Shown: one piece after another, positions 46,272 through 55,683 of the stretch
Position numbering within the stretch: position 1 is the first letter of the stretch
How the letters are laid out: each line of letters begins with the position of its first letter
Assembly: GCA_004296775.1 (NCBI GenBank)
Contig: RHGE01000001.1
Coordinates: forward strand, 67,547-131,546
Length of the DNA: 64,000 nucleotides
Source of the DNA: Marinilabiliaceae bacterium JC017
Lineage (GTDB): Bacteria; Bacteroidota; Bacteroidia; Bacteroidales; Marinilabiliaceae
Direction: 5' to 3'
The notes under the pieces: model-generated
The model's database searches: none
Told to the model about the DNA's origin: nothing
The model's input: the letters and a program-made list of their open reading frames with translations, nothing else
Program-made: the position numbers and the translations under genes

Positions 46272-46391
46272 AATAAACTTTTTTCCTTGGTGGTGTGCGA
46301 AAATTTTTTATTCCTATTCAAAAACCTTTTCTGAAATTTTATATAATCCTGAACTCTCAGCGCAATTAAATCCAGATTTTCTTACATCTTT

Positions 46392-46814
46392 TTAAATAAC
46401 ACTTGACAAAGCCTCGATAGCAAGACGATAAGAATCAAGACCAAAACCAGAGATAGAACCCATACACACAGGTGCAATAAATGAATGGTGTCTGACTTTT
46501 TCCCGTTTAAAAACATTGCTAATGTGAACTTCAATAACAGGTGTTTTCACAGCAGAAATTGCATCAGCCAAAGCTAGTGATGTATGCGTATAGGCCCCAG
46601 CATTTAATACAATTCCATCATAGGAATATCCTACCTCATGGATTTTATCTATTAATTCTCCCTCAATGTTAGATTGAAAATATTCGAAATGATATTGTGG
46701 ATATTTTTTACAAATTCCTTCAAAATATTGCGTAAATGATTTTTCGCCATAAATACTTGTTTCCCTGATACCCAACAAGTTTAGGTTTGGACCGTTAATG
46801 ATAAGAACATTCAT
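46392..46814 (-). CDS. aroQ: 3-dehydroquinate dehydratase, type II
   Basis: A 140-residue shikimate-pathway enzyme. INGPNLNLLGIRE with the lid Arg is at the N-terminus, and the catalytic Tyr is in 'TSIYGEKSF'. 'VLNAGAYTHTSLAL' carries the Asn of the active site, and 'EVHISNVFKREKVRHHS' the catalytic His. The length is standard for the dodecameric type II family. It is divergent from xerD, a gene order I recall as common in Bacteroidota. Confidence 0.95.
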   Translation of the reverse strand: MNVLIINGPNLNLLGIRETSIYGEKSFTQYFEGICKKYPQYHFEYFQSNIEGELIDKIHEVGYSYDGIVLNAGAYTHTSLALADAISAVKTPVIEVHISNVFKREKVRHHSFIAPVCMGSISGFGLDSYRLAIEALSSVI

Positions 46815-47013
46815 ACATTAATATTGGTAAGCAATTTGCCCCAAAATTACTACAGTTTAACGGAATAAAAAAATCCAATTTTTCAAGCCGTTACAACAAA
46901 AAAATAACCCTTATCATAAATTTTTATTGTCATTTTTCTTGCGCATTATCAGTTGATTTCTTATTTTTACTCAATATTTGATACGGGAAATCAATTACTA
47001 AATTACAAGAATC

Positions 47014-47913
47014 ATGAATTGGGAATCAGAAATTAACGAATTCAGAAATTATCTGAAGGTGGAGAAAGGTCTTTCTGACAATTCTATCCACGCGTATGTA
47101 ACTGACTTGACAAAATTGGTCGCCTTTCTTGAGGAAAAAAACTACAAGTTAGCACCTGAGGATGTCCGTCTTAACCATCTGAAAGAGATGATGGAATGGG
47201 TTGCAAACAAAGGCATCAGCCCACGAACTCAAGCACGCGTAATTAGCGGTATTAAATCATTCTACAAATTTTTGATGATCGAAGAAAAAGTGGACAGAGA
47301 TCCAACCGCTCTTCTTGAATCACCAAAAATTGGACGTAAGCTTCCTGAGATTTTATCAGTGGAAGAGATTGATTCAATTATTAATGCTGTTGATACTAAA
47401 AAACCAGAAGGTCAGCGTAACAAAGCTATCCTTGAAACTCTATACAGCTGTGGCTTGAGGGTTTCTGAGTTGATTGACCTTAAAATTTCCAACCTATTCT
47501 TTGAGTCTGGGTTTGTGAAAATTGAAGGAAAAGGAAATAAAGAAAGATTAGTTCCTATTAGCACAAAAGCTATCAAAGAAATTAATCTGTATTTAAGTGA
47601 ATATCGCCGAAACTTAAATATTTTTCCTGAACACGAAGATATTCTCTTCCTCAACAGAAGAGGAAAAAAATTATCTCGTGTGATGATTTTCACCATCATT
47701 AAAAACCTGACCAAAAGACTTGGTTTCGTTAAGAACATCAGCCCGCATACTTTCCGTCACTCATTTGCTACACATTTGATTGATGGTGGTGCTAACCTGC
47801 GTGCTGTTCAAGAAATGCTTGGTCATGAATCAATTATTACGACTGAGATCTATACTCATCTTGATAAGGAATACTTAAAAAACACAATTATACAATTCCA
47901 CCCAAGGTCGTAA
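47014..47913 (+). CDS. xerD: site-specific tyrosine recombinase XerD
   Basis: A 299-residue recombinase that resolves chromosome dimers at dif. An N-terminal SAM-like DNA-binding domain (about 1-90) is followed by the catalytic domain with Arg in 'CGLRVSELIDL' (about 149), Lys in 'EGKGNKERLVP', the HxxR motif in 'HTFRHSFATHLID' (about 244-256), His in 'LGHESIITTEIYTH' and the nucleophilic Tyr near 279. Length and motifs match housekeeping XerD rather than a mobile-element integrase, and no attachment site or mobile element is nearby. Confidence 0.94.
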   Translation: MNWESEINEFRNYLKVEKGLSDNSIHAYVTDLTKLVAFLEEKNYKLAPEDVRLNHLKEMMEWVANKGISPRTQARVISGIKSFYKFLMIEEKVDRDPTALLESPKIGRKLPEILSVEEIDSIINAVDTKKPEGQRNKAILETLYSCGLRVSELIDLKISNLFFESGFVKIEGKGNKERLVPISTKAIKEINLYLSEYRRNLNIFPEHEDILFLNRRGKKLSRVMIFTIIKNLTKRLGFVKNISPHTFRHSFATHLIDGGANLRAVQEMLGHESIITTEIYTHLDKEYLKNTIIQFHPRS

Positions 47914-47946
47914 GCAAAGAATTGATAATTCTAAACTTCTTACTCA

Positions 47947-47980
47947 ACAGCCTTTATCCACTATGCGATAAAGGCTGTTT
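47947..47980 (+). terminator. terminator after xerD
   Basis: ACAGCCTTTATC - CACTATGC - GATAAAGGCTGT followed by TTTGG; a 12-bp stem 33 bp after the stop. Confidence 0.85.
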
Positions 47981-48313
47981 TGGTTATACCGATTTACTTC
48001 CATCTCCACCATTTACCTTCCTGTCTTTCACCTACCAATAAGCCAACTATTTATTGCTTTCAATTTTCCTTACGATTTTAAAATCAAAAAAATCACCAAA
48101 TCACGTAAACCTTTTCATACTAAAAGCGTTAACCTACTAGCCAAAAACAAACGCCTCTAAATACCTGGACAATTACTTGTGTTTGTTCTGTTTTTCAATT
48201 ACTTAAGCACTAAAAAACACCCATATTATTACCCTGAATCTTAAAAAAATGTTAAAAACAGGTTTTTTGAAGAAAAAAGAATAAAGAAATAATTCTGTAA
48301 TTGAAAACTTTTC

Positions 48314-48321
48314 TATATTTG
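48314..48321 (+). promoter_or_regulatory. candidate -7 box for pckA
   Basis: TATATTTG matches TAnnTTTG 60 bp upstream of the pckA ATG. The leader is A-rich, as often seen in highly expressed Bacteroidota genes. Confidence 0.55.
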
Positions 48322-48380
48322 CATCACCGAAATAAAACTGAAAGCAATTATATTCATTTAAATAACAAATTGTTATCATT

Positions 48381-49985
48381 ATGGCTAATTTGGATTTAAG
48401 CAAGTACGGGATTACCGACGTAAAAGAGATTATTCACAATCCATCTTATGAGCTTCTTTTCGAAGAAGAAACTAAACCAGGTTTAGAAGGTTACGAGAAA
48501 GGTACAGTTACTGATTTAGGTGCTGTAAATGTAATGACTGGTATCTTTACCGGACGTTCTCCTAAAGATAAATACATTGTAAAAGATGAAACCACTAAAG
48601 ATACAATTTGGTGGACATCGGAACATTCACCAAACGACAACAAACCTGTTTCTCCTGAAGTTTGGGCAGAGTTAAAAGAAAACACTGCAAAACAACTTTC
48701 AGGTAAAAAATTGTACGTAGTAGATGCTTTCTGTGGTGCAAACGAAAATACTCGTTTAAAAGTACGTTTCATCATGGAAGTTGCATGGCAAGCTCACTTT
48801 GTAACCAACATGTTTATCCGTCCAACTGCTGAAGAACTGGCAAACTACGGAGAACCTGATTTCGTATCCATAAACGGTTCAAAAACAGTTAATAAAAACT
48901 GGGAAAAACATGGTTTGAATTCAGAAGTTTACACTGTATTCAACCTGACTGAAAGAATGCACGTTGTTGGTGGATCATGGTATGGTGGTGAAATGAAGAA
49001 AGGTTTGTTCGCTATGATGAACTACTACCTTCCATTGCGCGGTATGGCTGCTATGCACTGTTCAGCTAACAAAGGTAAAGAGGGTGATGTAGCTATCTTC
49101 TTTGGTTTGTCAGGTACAGGAAAAACTACCCTATCTACTGATCCAAAACGTGAGTTGATCGGTGACGACGAGCACGGTTGGGATGACAAAGGTGTATTCA
49201 ACTTCGAAGGTGGATGTTATGCAAAAACCATCAACCTGGACCCAGTTGCTGAACCAGATATTTACGGTGCCATCAAGCGTAATGCATTGTTGGAAAACGT
49301 AACTGTAGGTGAAAACGGTAAATGTGATTTCGCTGATGGTTCTGTTACTCAGAACACACGTGTATCATACCCAATTTTCCACATCGAAAACATCGTAAAA
49401 CCTGTATCAAAAGCAGGCCATGCTAAAAAAGTTATTTTCCTTACTGCTGATGCATTCGGAGTAATGCCTCCCGTATCGAAATTGACTCCAGAGCAAACTA
49501 AATACCACTTCCTATCAGGATTTACTGCTAAACTTGCAGGAACTGAGCGTGGCGTAACTACTCCACAACCTACTTTCTCTGCTTGTTTCGGTGAAGCTTT
49601 CCTTTCACTACACCCAACAAAATACGGTGAAGAATTGGTGAAAAAAATGGAAGAGCACGGAGCTGAAGCTTATTTGGTAAACACTGGATGGAACGGTACT
49701 GGAAAACGTATCTCTATTCAAGATACCCGTGGTATTATCGATGCTATCCTTAACGGATCAATCGAAAAAGCAGAAACTAAAACAATTCCTGTCTTCAACC
49801 TTGAAGTACCTACTGCTCTTGAAGGTGTTCACACAGACATTCTTGATCCTCGTGACACTTACGAAAATGCAGCAGATTGGAAAGCTAAAGCAGAAGATCT
49901 TGCAAGCCGCTTTATCAAAAACTTCGAAAAATATACTGACAACGAAGAAGGAAAAGCTCTTGTTGCTGCAGGTCCTCAATTGTAA
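48381..49985 (+). CDS. pckA: phosphoenolpyruvate carboxykinase (ATP)
   Basis: A 534-residue enzyme interconverting oxaloacetate + ATP and phosphoenolpyruvate + CO2 + ADP. In anaerobic Bacteroidota it usually runs toward oxaloacetate for succinate formation. Key motifs are '[12 protein letters not shown]' near 54-65, the kinase-1a P-loop [11 protein letters not shown] near 242-252, '[20 protein letters not shown]' near 258-277, and '[17 protein letters not shown]'. Codon use (CGT, GGT, AAC) looks like that of a highly expressed gene. Monocistronic. Confidence 0.96.
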   Translation: MANLDLSKYGITDVKEIIHNPSYELLFEEETKPGLEGYEKGTVTDLGAVNVMTGIFTGRSPKDKYIVKDETTKDTIWWTSEHSPNDNKPVSPEVWAELKENTAKQLSGKKLYVVDAFCGANENTRLKVRFIMEVAWQAHFVTNMFIRPTAEELANYGEPDFVSINGSKTVNKNWEKHGLNSEVYTVFNLTERMHVVGGSWYGGEMKKGLFAMMNYYLPLRGMAAMHCSANKGKEGDVAIFFGLSGTGKTTLSTDPKRELIGDDEHGWDDKGVFNFEGGCYAKTINLDPVAEPDIYGAIKRNALLENVTVGENGKCDFADGSVTQNTRVSYPIFHIENIVKPVSKAGHAKKVIFLTADAFGVMPPVSKLTPEQTKYHFLSGFTAKLAGTERGVTTPQPTFSACFGEAFLSLHPTKYGEELVKKMEEHGAEAYLVNTGWNGTGKRISIQDTRGIIDAILNGSIEKAETKTIPVFNLEVPTALEGVHTDILDPRDTYENAADWKAKAEDLASRFIKNFEKYTDNEEGKALVAAGPQL

Positions 49986-50016
49986 GAACAGACTAATTGA
50001 GTCTTTCATAAATATA

Positions 50017-50048
50017 AAAGCGGGTTGCGAAAGCAACCCGCTTTTTTT
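50017..50048 (+). terminator. terminator after pckA
   Basis: AAAGCGGGTTGC - GAAA - GCAACCCGCTTT followed by TTTT: a 12-bp stem closed by a GNRA tetraloop. Confidence 0.95.
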
Positions 50049-50110
50049 ATCTCTATTTTAAAAGAATAGATCGTTAGATTTCAGATAACGGTAATGAATT
50101 AAAACAACCT

Positions 50111-50995
50111 TCACTCTTTCTTTAGTAAGTCATCTAACACATCGCTCATCACAGGAAAGCGAAAATCAAATCCTTGTTTTAATAATCGAGCCGGCAACAC
50201 CTTCTGACCTTTAACCAAAATCTCGGCCCCTTCACCAAACACCAGCCTTATGAGCCACTCCGGCACCTTCATGAAAGAAGGGCGATTCATTTTTTCAGCT
50301 AACATTTTGGTAAACTCAACATTGGAAATCATCTGTGGCGCCACAAAATTATAAACACCATTAATCTTGTCTTTATCTAAAACAAACCACAAGGCATTCA
50401 ATAGATCCTTGATGTGTATAAACGGAAAGGCCTGATGGCCCATTCCAACATATCCACCCAATCCTACCTTAAAAGGTTTTATAAGCCGGGCATATATACC
50501 CCTCTTCTTATCAAAGACCAACCCAAACCGCCCGATTACCAAACGCAAATCCTGCCCCTGCAGCTTTAATATTTCCTTTTCCCAATCCAGACATACAGAA
50601 CCCAGAAAATCATTGGCAAAGCAGGTTGAGAACTCATCATGAACCTCATAAGGATCATAAATCCCAACTGCGGAAGCAGAAAATACGAATTTGGGTTTCA
50701 CCGGCATTAAAGAAATGGCATCGACTAACTTGCGGGTAGTTAGGATGCGGCTCTCCCTTATCTCTTTCTTCCATGCCTTTGTCCAACGTTTTAAAACAGG
50801 CGCCCCTGCCAGATGATAAAGCCCTTCGATGCCATTCAAATGAAATGCTAACATCTTGGCAGGCAAATCAAATAACTTACGCGTTATTGGAACAATTTCA
50901 AATCCTTTAGCCTCTAAAAAATGAGCTAATTCGGACCCGATAAATCCACTAACACCACTAATTGCTATTTTCCTAGAACAAGTTTCCGCTCTCAC
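50111..50995 (-). CDS. TIGR01777-type SDR family epimerase
   Basis: A 294-residue NAD(P)-binding protein. The Rossmann motif SGVSGFIGSELAHFLE is at 12-27, and 'GLYHLAGAPVLKRWTKAWKK' and 'RFGLVFDKKRGIYARLIKPF' are diagnostic of the TIGR01777/YfcH family. The C-terminal part (about 250-294, DUF1731-like) contains 'VLPARLLKQGFDFRFPVMSD', also typical. Its substrate is unknown. It is 24 bp downstream of the mechanosensitive channel gene and probably at the end of the folP-cdaA-mscS-SDR run. Confidence 0.9.
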   Translation of the reverse strand: MRAETCSRKIAISGVSGFIGSELAHFLEAKGFEIVPITRKLFDLPAKMLAFHLNGIEGLYHLAGAPVLKRWTKAWKKEIRESRILTTRKLVDAISLMPVKPKFVFSASAVGIYDPYEVHDEFSTCFANDFLGSVCLDWEKEILKLQGQDLRLVIGRFGLVFDKKRGIYARLIKPFKVGLGGYVGMGHQAFPFIHIKDLLNALWFVLDKDKINGVYNFVAPQMISNVEFTKMLAEKMNRPSFMKVPEWLIRLVFGEGAEILVKGQKVLPARLLKQGFDFRFPVMSDVLDDLLKKE

Positions 50996-51019
50996 ACCAA
51001 AGCTCCTTTCTTCTTATTT

Positions 51020-52315
51020 TCAATCCTGTTTATTTACCAACCACCCTGACTTTAAATGCAAGTCATGCTGAGGGAATGGAATGGATATTTTATTTTCGCG
51101 AAATATCTCGTCAATGGCAAATCGCAGATCACTTTTTATGCGCTCCACCCTAAAAGAATCATTGACCCAGAAGTAAAGCTGAAAATCGAGAGCCGACTCG
51201 CCGAAATTTTTGAAATAAACAAACGGATCCGGGCTTTGCAGTATCTCCTGGTGCGCCATTGCGACTTGAACGAGTAACTTCTCAACTAACCTAACATCGG
51301 AACCATAAGCCACGCCCACTTCAATATTAAAGCGGGTTTCCATTGTATTATAGCTCCAATTAATAACATTGTCGTCGACAAATTTGTGATTGGGGATAAT
51401 CATATAAATATTGTCCCTGGTGAGGATTTTTGTTGTTCGCAATCCCACTTCCAACACCTTTCCAACAATGTTATTTTCTATCTCTACAATATGATTGATA
51501 CGAATACTTCCATCAAAAAGCAATAATATACCGGAGACAAAATCATTAAATAAACTTTGTACCCCGAACCCCAAACCAACGAAAAGAGCAGCTGAACCGG
51601 CAATGAGTACCGTTACATTCACGCCCAGGGAATCAATCAACAGAATGATGGTGATGACCCAAATGAAATAGCGGATAATCTGAAAAGCCGTTTTGCTTCT
51701 TCCCTCATCCATCTTCTTCCGGACTACCTGCTTGTGATACATCAGCTCAATGAGCTTAATCATAACGGATACGCCATACACGGCGATCACTGAAGTAAGA
51801 ATAGCGGATATACGAATCGTCACCTGGTTAATGGTAAACAACTTGATCCGGAGAAAATTTTGAATGCCACTATCTGAAAAATTAATAATGACACTAATCA
51901 ATAGGATGGAAATAACCACCAAGATAAAATGCCGGATGGAATTAAGCATCTTGGGACTTAATTCCCAGCGAAGGCCAAACTTGATCAGAAGAATCTTCAT
52001 CAGTTTATTGACCATCCACATAAAGGCTATGGCCCCCACAATAAAGAAAAGCTGATAAACGGTGAATTCAAATGAGCCAATTCCGATAATTACCACATCC
52101 AAGATATCATGGAGGTTAATATTCAGAACTTGAGTGACAAGGAACCCGCCAACCAGATATAATCCCGTCATTAATAAGCGAAAAACAGCACTCCACATCT
52201 TCTGACTAAATTCTGTTTTTCGCTTAATGATTAACCGGGCAGCCCCCAGGTGAATACCCGTTAGCATCAGGCCAATTACGATTATTTTAATCCCTTGCAA
52301 TACACTAAAGTTCAT
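51020..52315 (-). CDS. MscS-family mechanosensitive channel
   Basis: A 431-residue inner-membrane channel. About five or six transmembrane helices cover residues 1-235. The pore-lining TM3-like helix and following beta domain lie in 'AGSAALFVGLGFGVQSLFND' (about 235-254), and 'IRINHIVEIENNIVGKVLEV' begins the MscS beta sandwich. A cytoplasmic alpha/beta domain ends the protein ('FPQHDLHLKS'). It should release solutes under hypo-osmotic stress. It follows the diadenylate cyclase by 24 bp. c-di-AMP often controls osmolyte balance, which makes the pairing sensible, though direct coupling is inference. Confidence 0.92.
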   Translation of the reverse strand: MNFSVLQGIKIIVIGLMLTGIHLGAARLIIKRKTEFSQKMWSAVFRLLMTGLYLVGGFLVTQVLNINLHDILDVVIIGIGSFEFTVYQLFFIVGAIAFMWMVNKLMKILLIKFGLRWELSPKMLNSIRHFILVVISILLISVIINFSDSGIQNFLRIKLFTINQVTIRISAILTSVIAVYGVSVMIKLIELMYHKQVVRKKMDEGRSKTAFQIIRYFIWVITIILLIDSLGVNVTVLIAGSAALFVGLGFGVQSLFNDFVSGILLLFDGSIRINHIVEIENNIVGKVLEVGLRTTKILTRDNIYMIIPNHKFVDDNVINWSYNTMETRFNIEVGVAYGSDVRLVEKLLVQVAMAHQEILQSPDPFVYFKNFGESALDFQLYFWVNDSFRVERIKSDLRFAIDEIFRENKISIPFPQHDLHLKSGWLVNKQD

Positions 52316-52339
52316 CCATATTCAATTTAATAGAAAAGC

Positions 52340-53107
52340 CTATAGCTCCTCAAGCAACTTAGTTAATTCTTCGGGTGTTATTCCCATCTCCATCTCTCCT
52401 TTTTTAAAGAAGGAAATACGTCCTGTTTCTTCGGAAACAACAATGGATACCGCATCAGTGGATTCGGTAATACCCATGGCTGCCCGGTGTCGGAGCCCCA
52501 CTTTTTTGGGCAGACTATAGTTCTGTGACACGGGCAATATACAACCGGCAGCTTTAATTTTATTGCGGGTAATAATCACTGCCCCATCGTGTAAAGGACT
52601 ATTCTTAAAAAAGATATTTTCCAGGAGTTGGGAAGAGATGACCGCATTGATCAGTTCGCCGGTCCTTACATAGTCTAGCAATTCGGAATCCTTAGTAATA
52701 ACAATGAGGGCCCCGGTTTTTGTTTTTGCCATTTGCTCACAAGCCCTCACCAGAGGTTTATTATAGATATTCATCATCCCTTTGCCTTTACCCAGTAAAA
52801 CTTTATCCATGGAGAATTTCCCGGATAGATTATACTTTGAGCCTAAAAGCAGCAGAAACCGACGTATCTCCTGCTGGAAAACAATGATGAGTGCCAATAC
52901 TCCCACATTGACAAAGTTATCCATGATACTGGCAGACAACTCCATATTGAGAGCCTTTATCATGAGCCAGAATACGATGAAGGCAAATATCCCAATAAGA
53001 ATATTGAGCGCTACAGTACCTTTAATTAATTTGTAGACCCGAAAAAGCAAATAAGCCACTAAAACAATATCCACCAGGTCGATTAACCGGAGATTAAGAA
53101 AACCCAT
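52340..53107 (-). CDS. cdaA: diadenylate cyclase CdaA
   Basis: A 255-residue membrane enzyme making cyclic di-AMP from two ATP. Three N-terminal transmembrane helices (about 10-85) precede the DAC domain with the two catalytic motifs DGA in 'NSPLHDGAVII' (near residue 172) and RHR in 'GLRHRAAMGITE' (near 202). The gene lies 7 bp after folP on the same strand, an arrangement I recall as common in Bacteroidota. A partner CdaR is absent, as expected outside Firmicutes. Confidence 0.93.
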   Translation of the reverse strand: MGFLNLRLIDLVDIVLVAYLLFRVYKLIKGTVALNILIGIFAFIVFWLMIKALNMELSASIMDNFVNVGVLALIIVFQQEIRRFLLLLGSKYNLSGKFSMDKVLLGKGKGMMNIYNKPLVRACEQMAKTKTGALIVITKDSELLDYVRTGELINAVISSQLLENIFFKNSPLHDGAVIITRNKIKAAGCILPVSQNYSLPKKVGLRHRAAMGITESTDAVSIVVSEETGRISFFKKGEMEMGITPEELTKLLEEL

Positions 53108-53113
53108 ACTATT

Positions 53114-53959
53114 TTATTTATGAAGCTGAGCTACTAAATTAATACATTCTTTGGCCTCTTTCACATCGTGTACCCGCAGTATATTAGCTCCTCGTTCCAG
53201 CGCCATGGTATTAAGCACCGATGTTCCATTTAAACTATCGGCCGCCGTGCCTCCCAATAATTTATATATCATTGATTTTCTGGAAATCCCGATTAAAAGA
53301 GGCAATTCATGCAAATCGAACTCTTCCATACGATTTAATAGTTGATAGTTGTGACTAATTGTTTTCCCAAAGCCAAAACCAGGATCCAGGATAATATCGG
53401 TCACTCCTTCCTGTCGTAATTTTTCCACCTGGGTAGAGAAATAGAGAGACACTTCCTTCACCACATCCTCATAGGTTGGGGCTTCCTGCATATTACGGGG
53501 ATTACCTTTCATGTGCATCAGGATATAAGGCACATTGAGCTTACCGACAGTGGAAAACATGTCGGGATCGAGCAAGCCACCGGAAATATCATTGATCATA
53601 TCCACCTCGAAATTCTCCACCCCTTTTTTGGCAATTTCAGCCCGGAAGGTATCCACCGAAATCACCACATCGGGGAAATGGGTGCGGATAATCCCCAGGG
53701 CACTGGCCAACCGGGCCCACTCCTCTTCACAAGAGATATCGACGGCTCCCGGGCGCGAAGAGTAGGCTCCCAGGTCGACCATGTCGCCGCCTTGCTGCAA
53801 TATTTGCTCAACCCGGCTGATGATCCGGTCCGAAGTGGTGTATTTTCCACCATCATAAAAAGAATCGGGTGTAATATTCAAAATCCCCATCACCAATGGG
53901 GAGGAAAGATCGGTTAACTGACCTCTTAAGTTTATGGTTGTTTTCTTCTTGAAATACAT
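53114..53959 (-). CDS. folP: dihydropteroate synthase
   Basis: A 281-residue TIM-barrel enzyme of folate synthesis, joining p-aminobenzoate and dihydropterin pyrophosphate. Motifs are 'VMGILNITPDSFYDGGKY' near 23-40, 'GAYSSRPGAVDISCEEEWAR' near 63-82, 'INDISGG' near 122-128, 'ILDPGFGFGKTISHNYQLL' and the C-terminal 'RVHDVKEAKE'. Length is typical. It is the first gene of the folP-cdaA-MscS-SDR run. Confidence 0.95.
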   Translation of the reverse strand: MYFKKKTTINLRGQLTDLSSPLVMGILNITPDSFYDGGKYTTSDRIISRVEQILQQGGDMVDLGAYSSRPGAVDISCEEEWARLASALGIIRTHFPDVVISVDTFRAEIAKKGVENFEVDMINDISGGLLDPDMFSTVGKLNVPYILMHMKGNPRNMQEAPTYEDVVKEVSLYFSTQVEKLRQEGVTDIILDPGFGFGKTISHNYQLLNRMEEFDLHELPLLIGISRKSMIYKLLGGTAADSLNGTSVLNTMALERGANILRVHDVKEAKECINLVAQLHK

Positions 53960-54171
53960 ATACTAAAGCTGAAAATTCTCTACTTATATACTTGTAAAAA
54001 CATAAAAAGGGGAAAAGCCTGACATCTTAAATTATTGCGGACCATCCCTTGAAAAGTTTCTAATCACCTGAAAGATCAGGTACACCCGGCCACTTACCCG
54101 TAGCTCTAATTGCTGCATTTATATTACGGTGCTGTTTTATCCAAAACAAAATGGCAATCTCTATTGCACCC

Positions 54172-54220
54172 AAGCGGTGCTCCCGATGCATTGGGATTAG
54201 TTTTTGCTATAGCAAAAAAA
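54172..54220. repeat. palindromic dispersed element (CCCGATGCATTGGG), copy 1
   Basis: CTCCCGATGCATTGGGATTA, followed by a second dyad AGTTTTTGCTATAGCAAAAA, resembles the element at about 56261-56310 in the same orientation (ACTCCCGATGCATCGGGAGT then ACTTTTTTGCTACAGCCAAA). The two copies bracket the helical-protein gene and array B. A short open frame crossing this region (54110-54322) is not credible as a gene. Confidence 0.65.
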
Positions 54221-54282
54221 CTAATCAGAACCCGTATGAAAAAAATAGTATCCAAAGATAACCGTAATGACTGTCATCAAAA

Positions 54283-54312
54283 AATCCGGCCTCATCTTTA
54301 TGAGACCGGATT
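54283..54312 (-). terminator. terminator of the helical-protein gene
   Basis: AATCCGGC-CTCAT - CTTT - ATGAG-ACCGGATT with one A/C mismatch. On the minus strand it is followed by a T-run. It lies 24 bp beyond the stop of the 54337-54993 gene. Confidence 0.88.
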
Positions 54313-54336
54313 ACACAGGTAGTTGAATTGTAATTA

Positions 54337-54993
54337 TTAGGAGCGCACCCTTATACCAACTTTTTCAAGGTATTGAGCGTCTTCTCCCACAAAAACCAAT
54401 CGCAGCAGTTTTTTAAGTTTCAGACAATATTTTTTGAGCAATTCAAATTTAGCGTCACGGTCTTTGGTGGCTTGCTGGGCATCTCCTACCTCACGTTGAC
54501 GGCTTAAGTACAATTGATTTAACTCCTCCAGGTCAGAAATAAACCCTGTTATTTTCTCTTCCGAATGACCAAAAGGTACCAACTCGGTAATCGCATCCGA
54601 TTTGGCCAACAATCGCTCACAGAAACGGGATACGTGAGGAAACCATTGGGCATATCCCTGAGGTATTTTTTTGGACAATTCCAGGGCCGACCACATTTCC
54701 TGATCGTCATCAAACACATACCTGGAATGTTTTTGGATGGTTCCAAAAACTTCCTCCATCTCATCGCGTTTGGCGTTGAACTGGTTGGTAGCCGCATATT
54801 GTTCGGCATACTCTTTTTTCTGCTTTTTCATGCTATCCTCAACGGAAAGGTAGAGGGTTTTCCCGCGGCTAAGCTCCTCCTGAGTGAAGCCAAAAGCCAT
54901 AATTCGTGGAGAAATCAAAGGATCATCTGCCGAGTTCCATATCAGCAATTTGAAATCCTGCATTATACTTTCAATTGATCTATTTGTTTTCAT
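54337..54993 (-). CDS. small helical protein downstream of array B, unknown family
   Basis: A 218-residue, highly charged, all-helical cytosolic protein, not a named family to me. Long amphipathic helices are visible at about 35-85 ('SVEDSMKKQKKEYAEQYAAT'), 120-150 and 165-215. The segment 'FISDLEELNQLYLSRQREVG' followed by a final helix is laid out like 'WISELTEAQEAFSLLEQQRV' of the DUF6261 protein at 6152-6871, suggesting a distant relationship or a shared helical-hairpin fold. It too is monocistronic, has its own terminator, and has a degenerate ~21-bp repeat array (55309-55683) about 315 bp upstream. No catalytic residues are apparent. Confidence 0.75.
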   Translation of the reverse strand: MKTNRSIESIMQDFKLLIWNSADDPLISPRIMAFGFTQEELSRGKTLYLSVEDSMKKQKKEYAEQYAATNQFNAKRDEMEEVFGTIQKHSRYVFDDDQEMWSALELSKKIPQGYAQWFPHVSRFCERLLAKSDAITELVPFGHSEEKITGFISDLEELNQLYLSRQREVGDAQQATKDRDAKFELLKKYCLKLKKLLRLVFVGEDAQYLEKVGIRVRS

Positions 54994-55308
54994 AGTTTAG
55001 TAGAAGTTTTAATTAACAATTTTGCTTTAATTCCAACTACCTGTTATAGAATCTTTAACTAATTTAACAAAAGCCCCGGACATTCAAAATATTAAAATCA
55101 AATTATTATTCCAATGATCCCCATTACGTACTCTCAGCCTCATCTTTTTAGTGATTATTTGTATCGCCTGTCCCCATGAAACATGTTTCATGGCGTTCTA
55201 TTCATTTTTATGACCTTTTCCTTCTTTTTTTCATCCAAAAAAAATATTAACAGGAAAAACGCCCGTGACACAGAATATTGAACATACCCGAACATACCCA
55301 CCTTTTAA

Positions 55309-55683
55309 TCATGCCACTTAATCATTTTGCCATTTTTTCTTACATTTTATCACACCACAATGCTTTTTGGTCATGCCACTTCTTCATTTAGTCTCTCCAC
55401 TTATCCTTTCGGTCATGCCACCTTACATTTTTATCATGCCACTTCTTTATTTAATTATACCTCCTAACTATTTTGCCATTTATTCTTACATTTTATCACA
55501 CCACAATACTTTTTAGTCATGCCACTTCTTCGTCTAGTCTTACCACTTAACCTTTCGATCGTGCCACCTAACAATTTTATCAGGCCACTTCTTTATTTAG
55601 TCATGCCACTTAACCTTTTTGCCTTTTTTTCTTACATTCTATCACACCACAATGCTTTTTGGTCAAGCCACTTCCATATTTAA
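55309..55683. repeat. degenerate tandem array B: 18 units of 20-21 bp with a 146-bp higher-order repeat
   Basis: Eighteen units can be aligned, most starting TCATGCCACTT and ending TTTTG, TTTAG or TTTTA. Units of other types (CCATTTTTTCTTACATTTTA, TCACACCACAATGCTTTTTG) occur at positions 2-3, 9-10 and 16-17. The landmark CTTACATT(T/C)TATCACACCA falls at 55339, 55485 and 55631, exactly 146 bp apart each time, i.e. a higher-order period of seven units. The array thus grew both by single-unit and by seven-unit duplication. Stop codons occur in all frames and no protein is encoded. Confidence 0.92.

Noticed and set aside
47014-47913. Integrase marking a mobile element next to the tRNA cluster
   Set aside because: The protein has the length, motifs and aroQ neighbour of housekeeping XerD; no attachment-site duplication of a tRNA end or cargo genes is seen.
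54110-54322. Plus-strand frame of 70 codons
   Set aside because: It crosses the palindromic repeat and the terminator of the opposite-strand gene; no coding evidence.
55309-55683. CRISPR array
   Set aside because: Units are contiguous 20-21-bp degenerate repeats with no unique spacers and no constant repeat; no cas genes are nearby. The lone GGGATTGAAAC near 55858 is a single occurrence.
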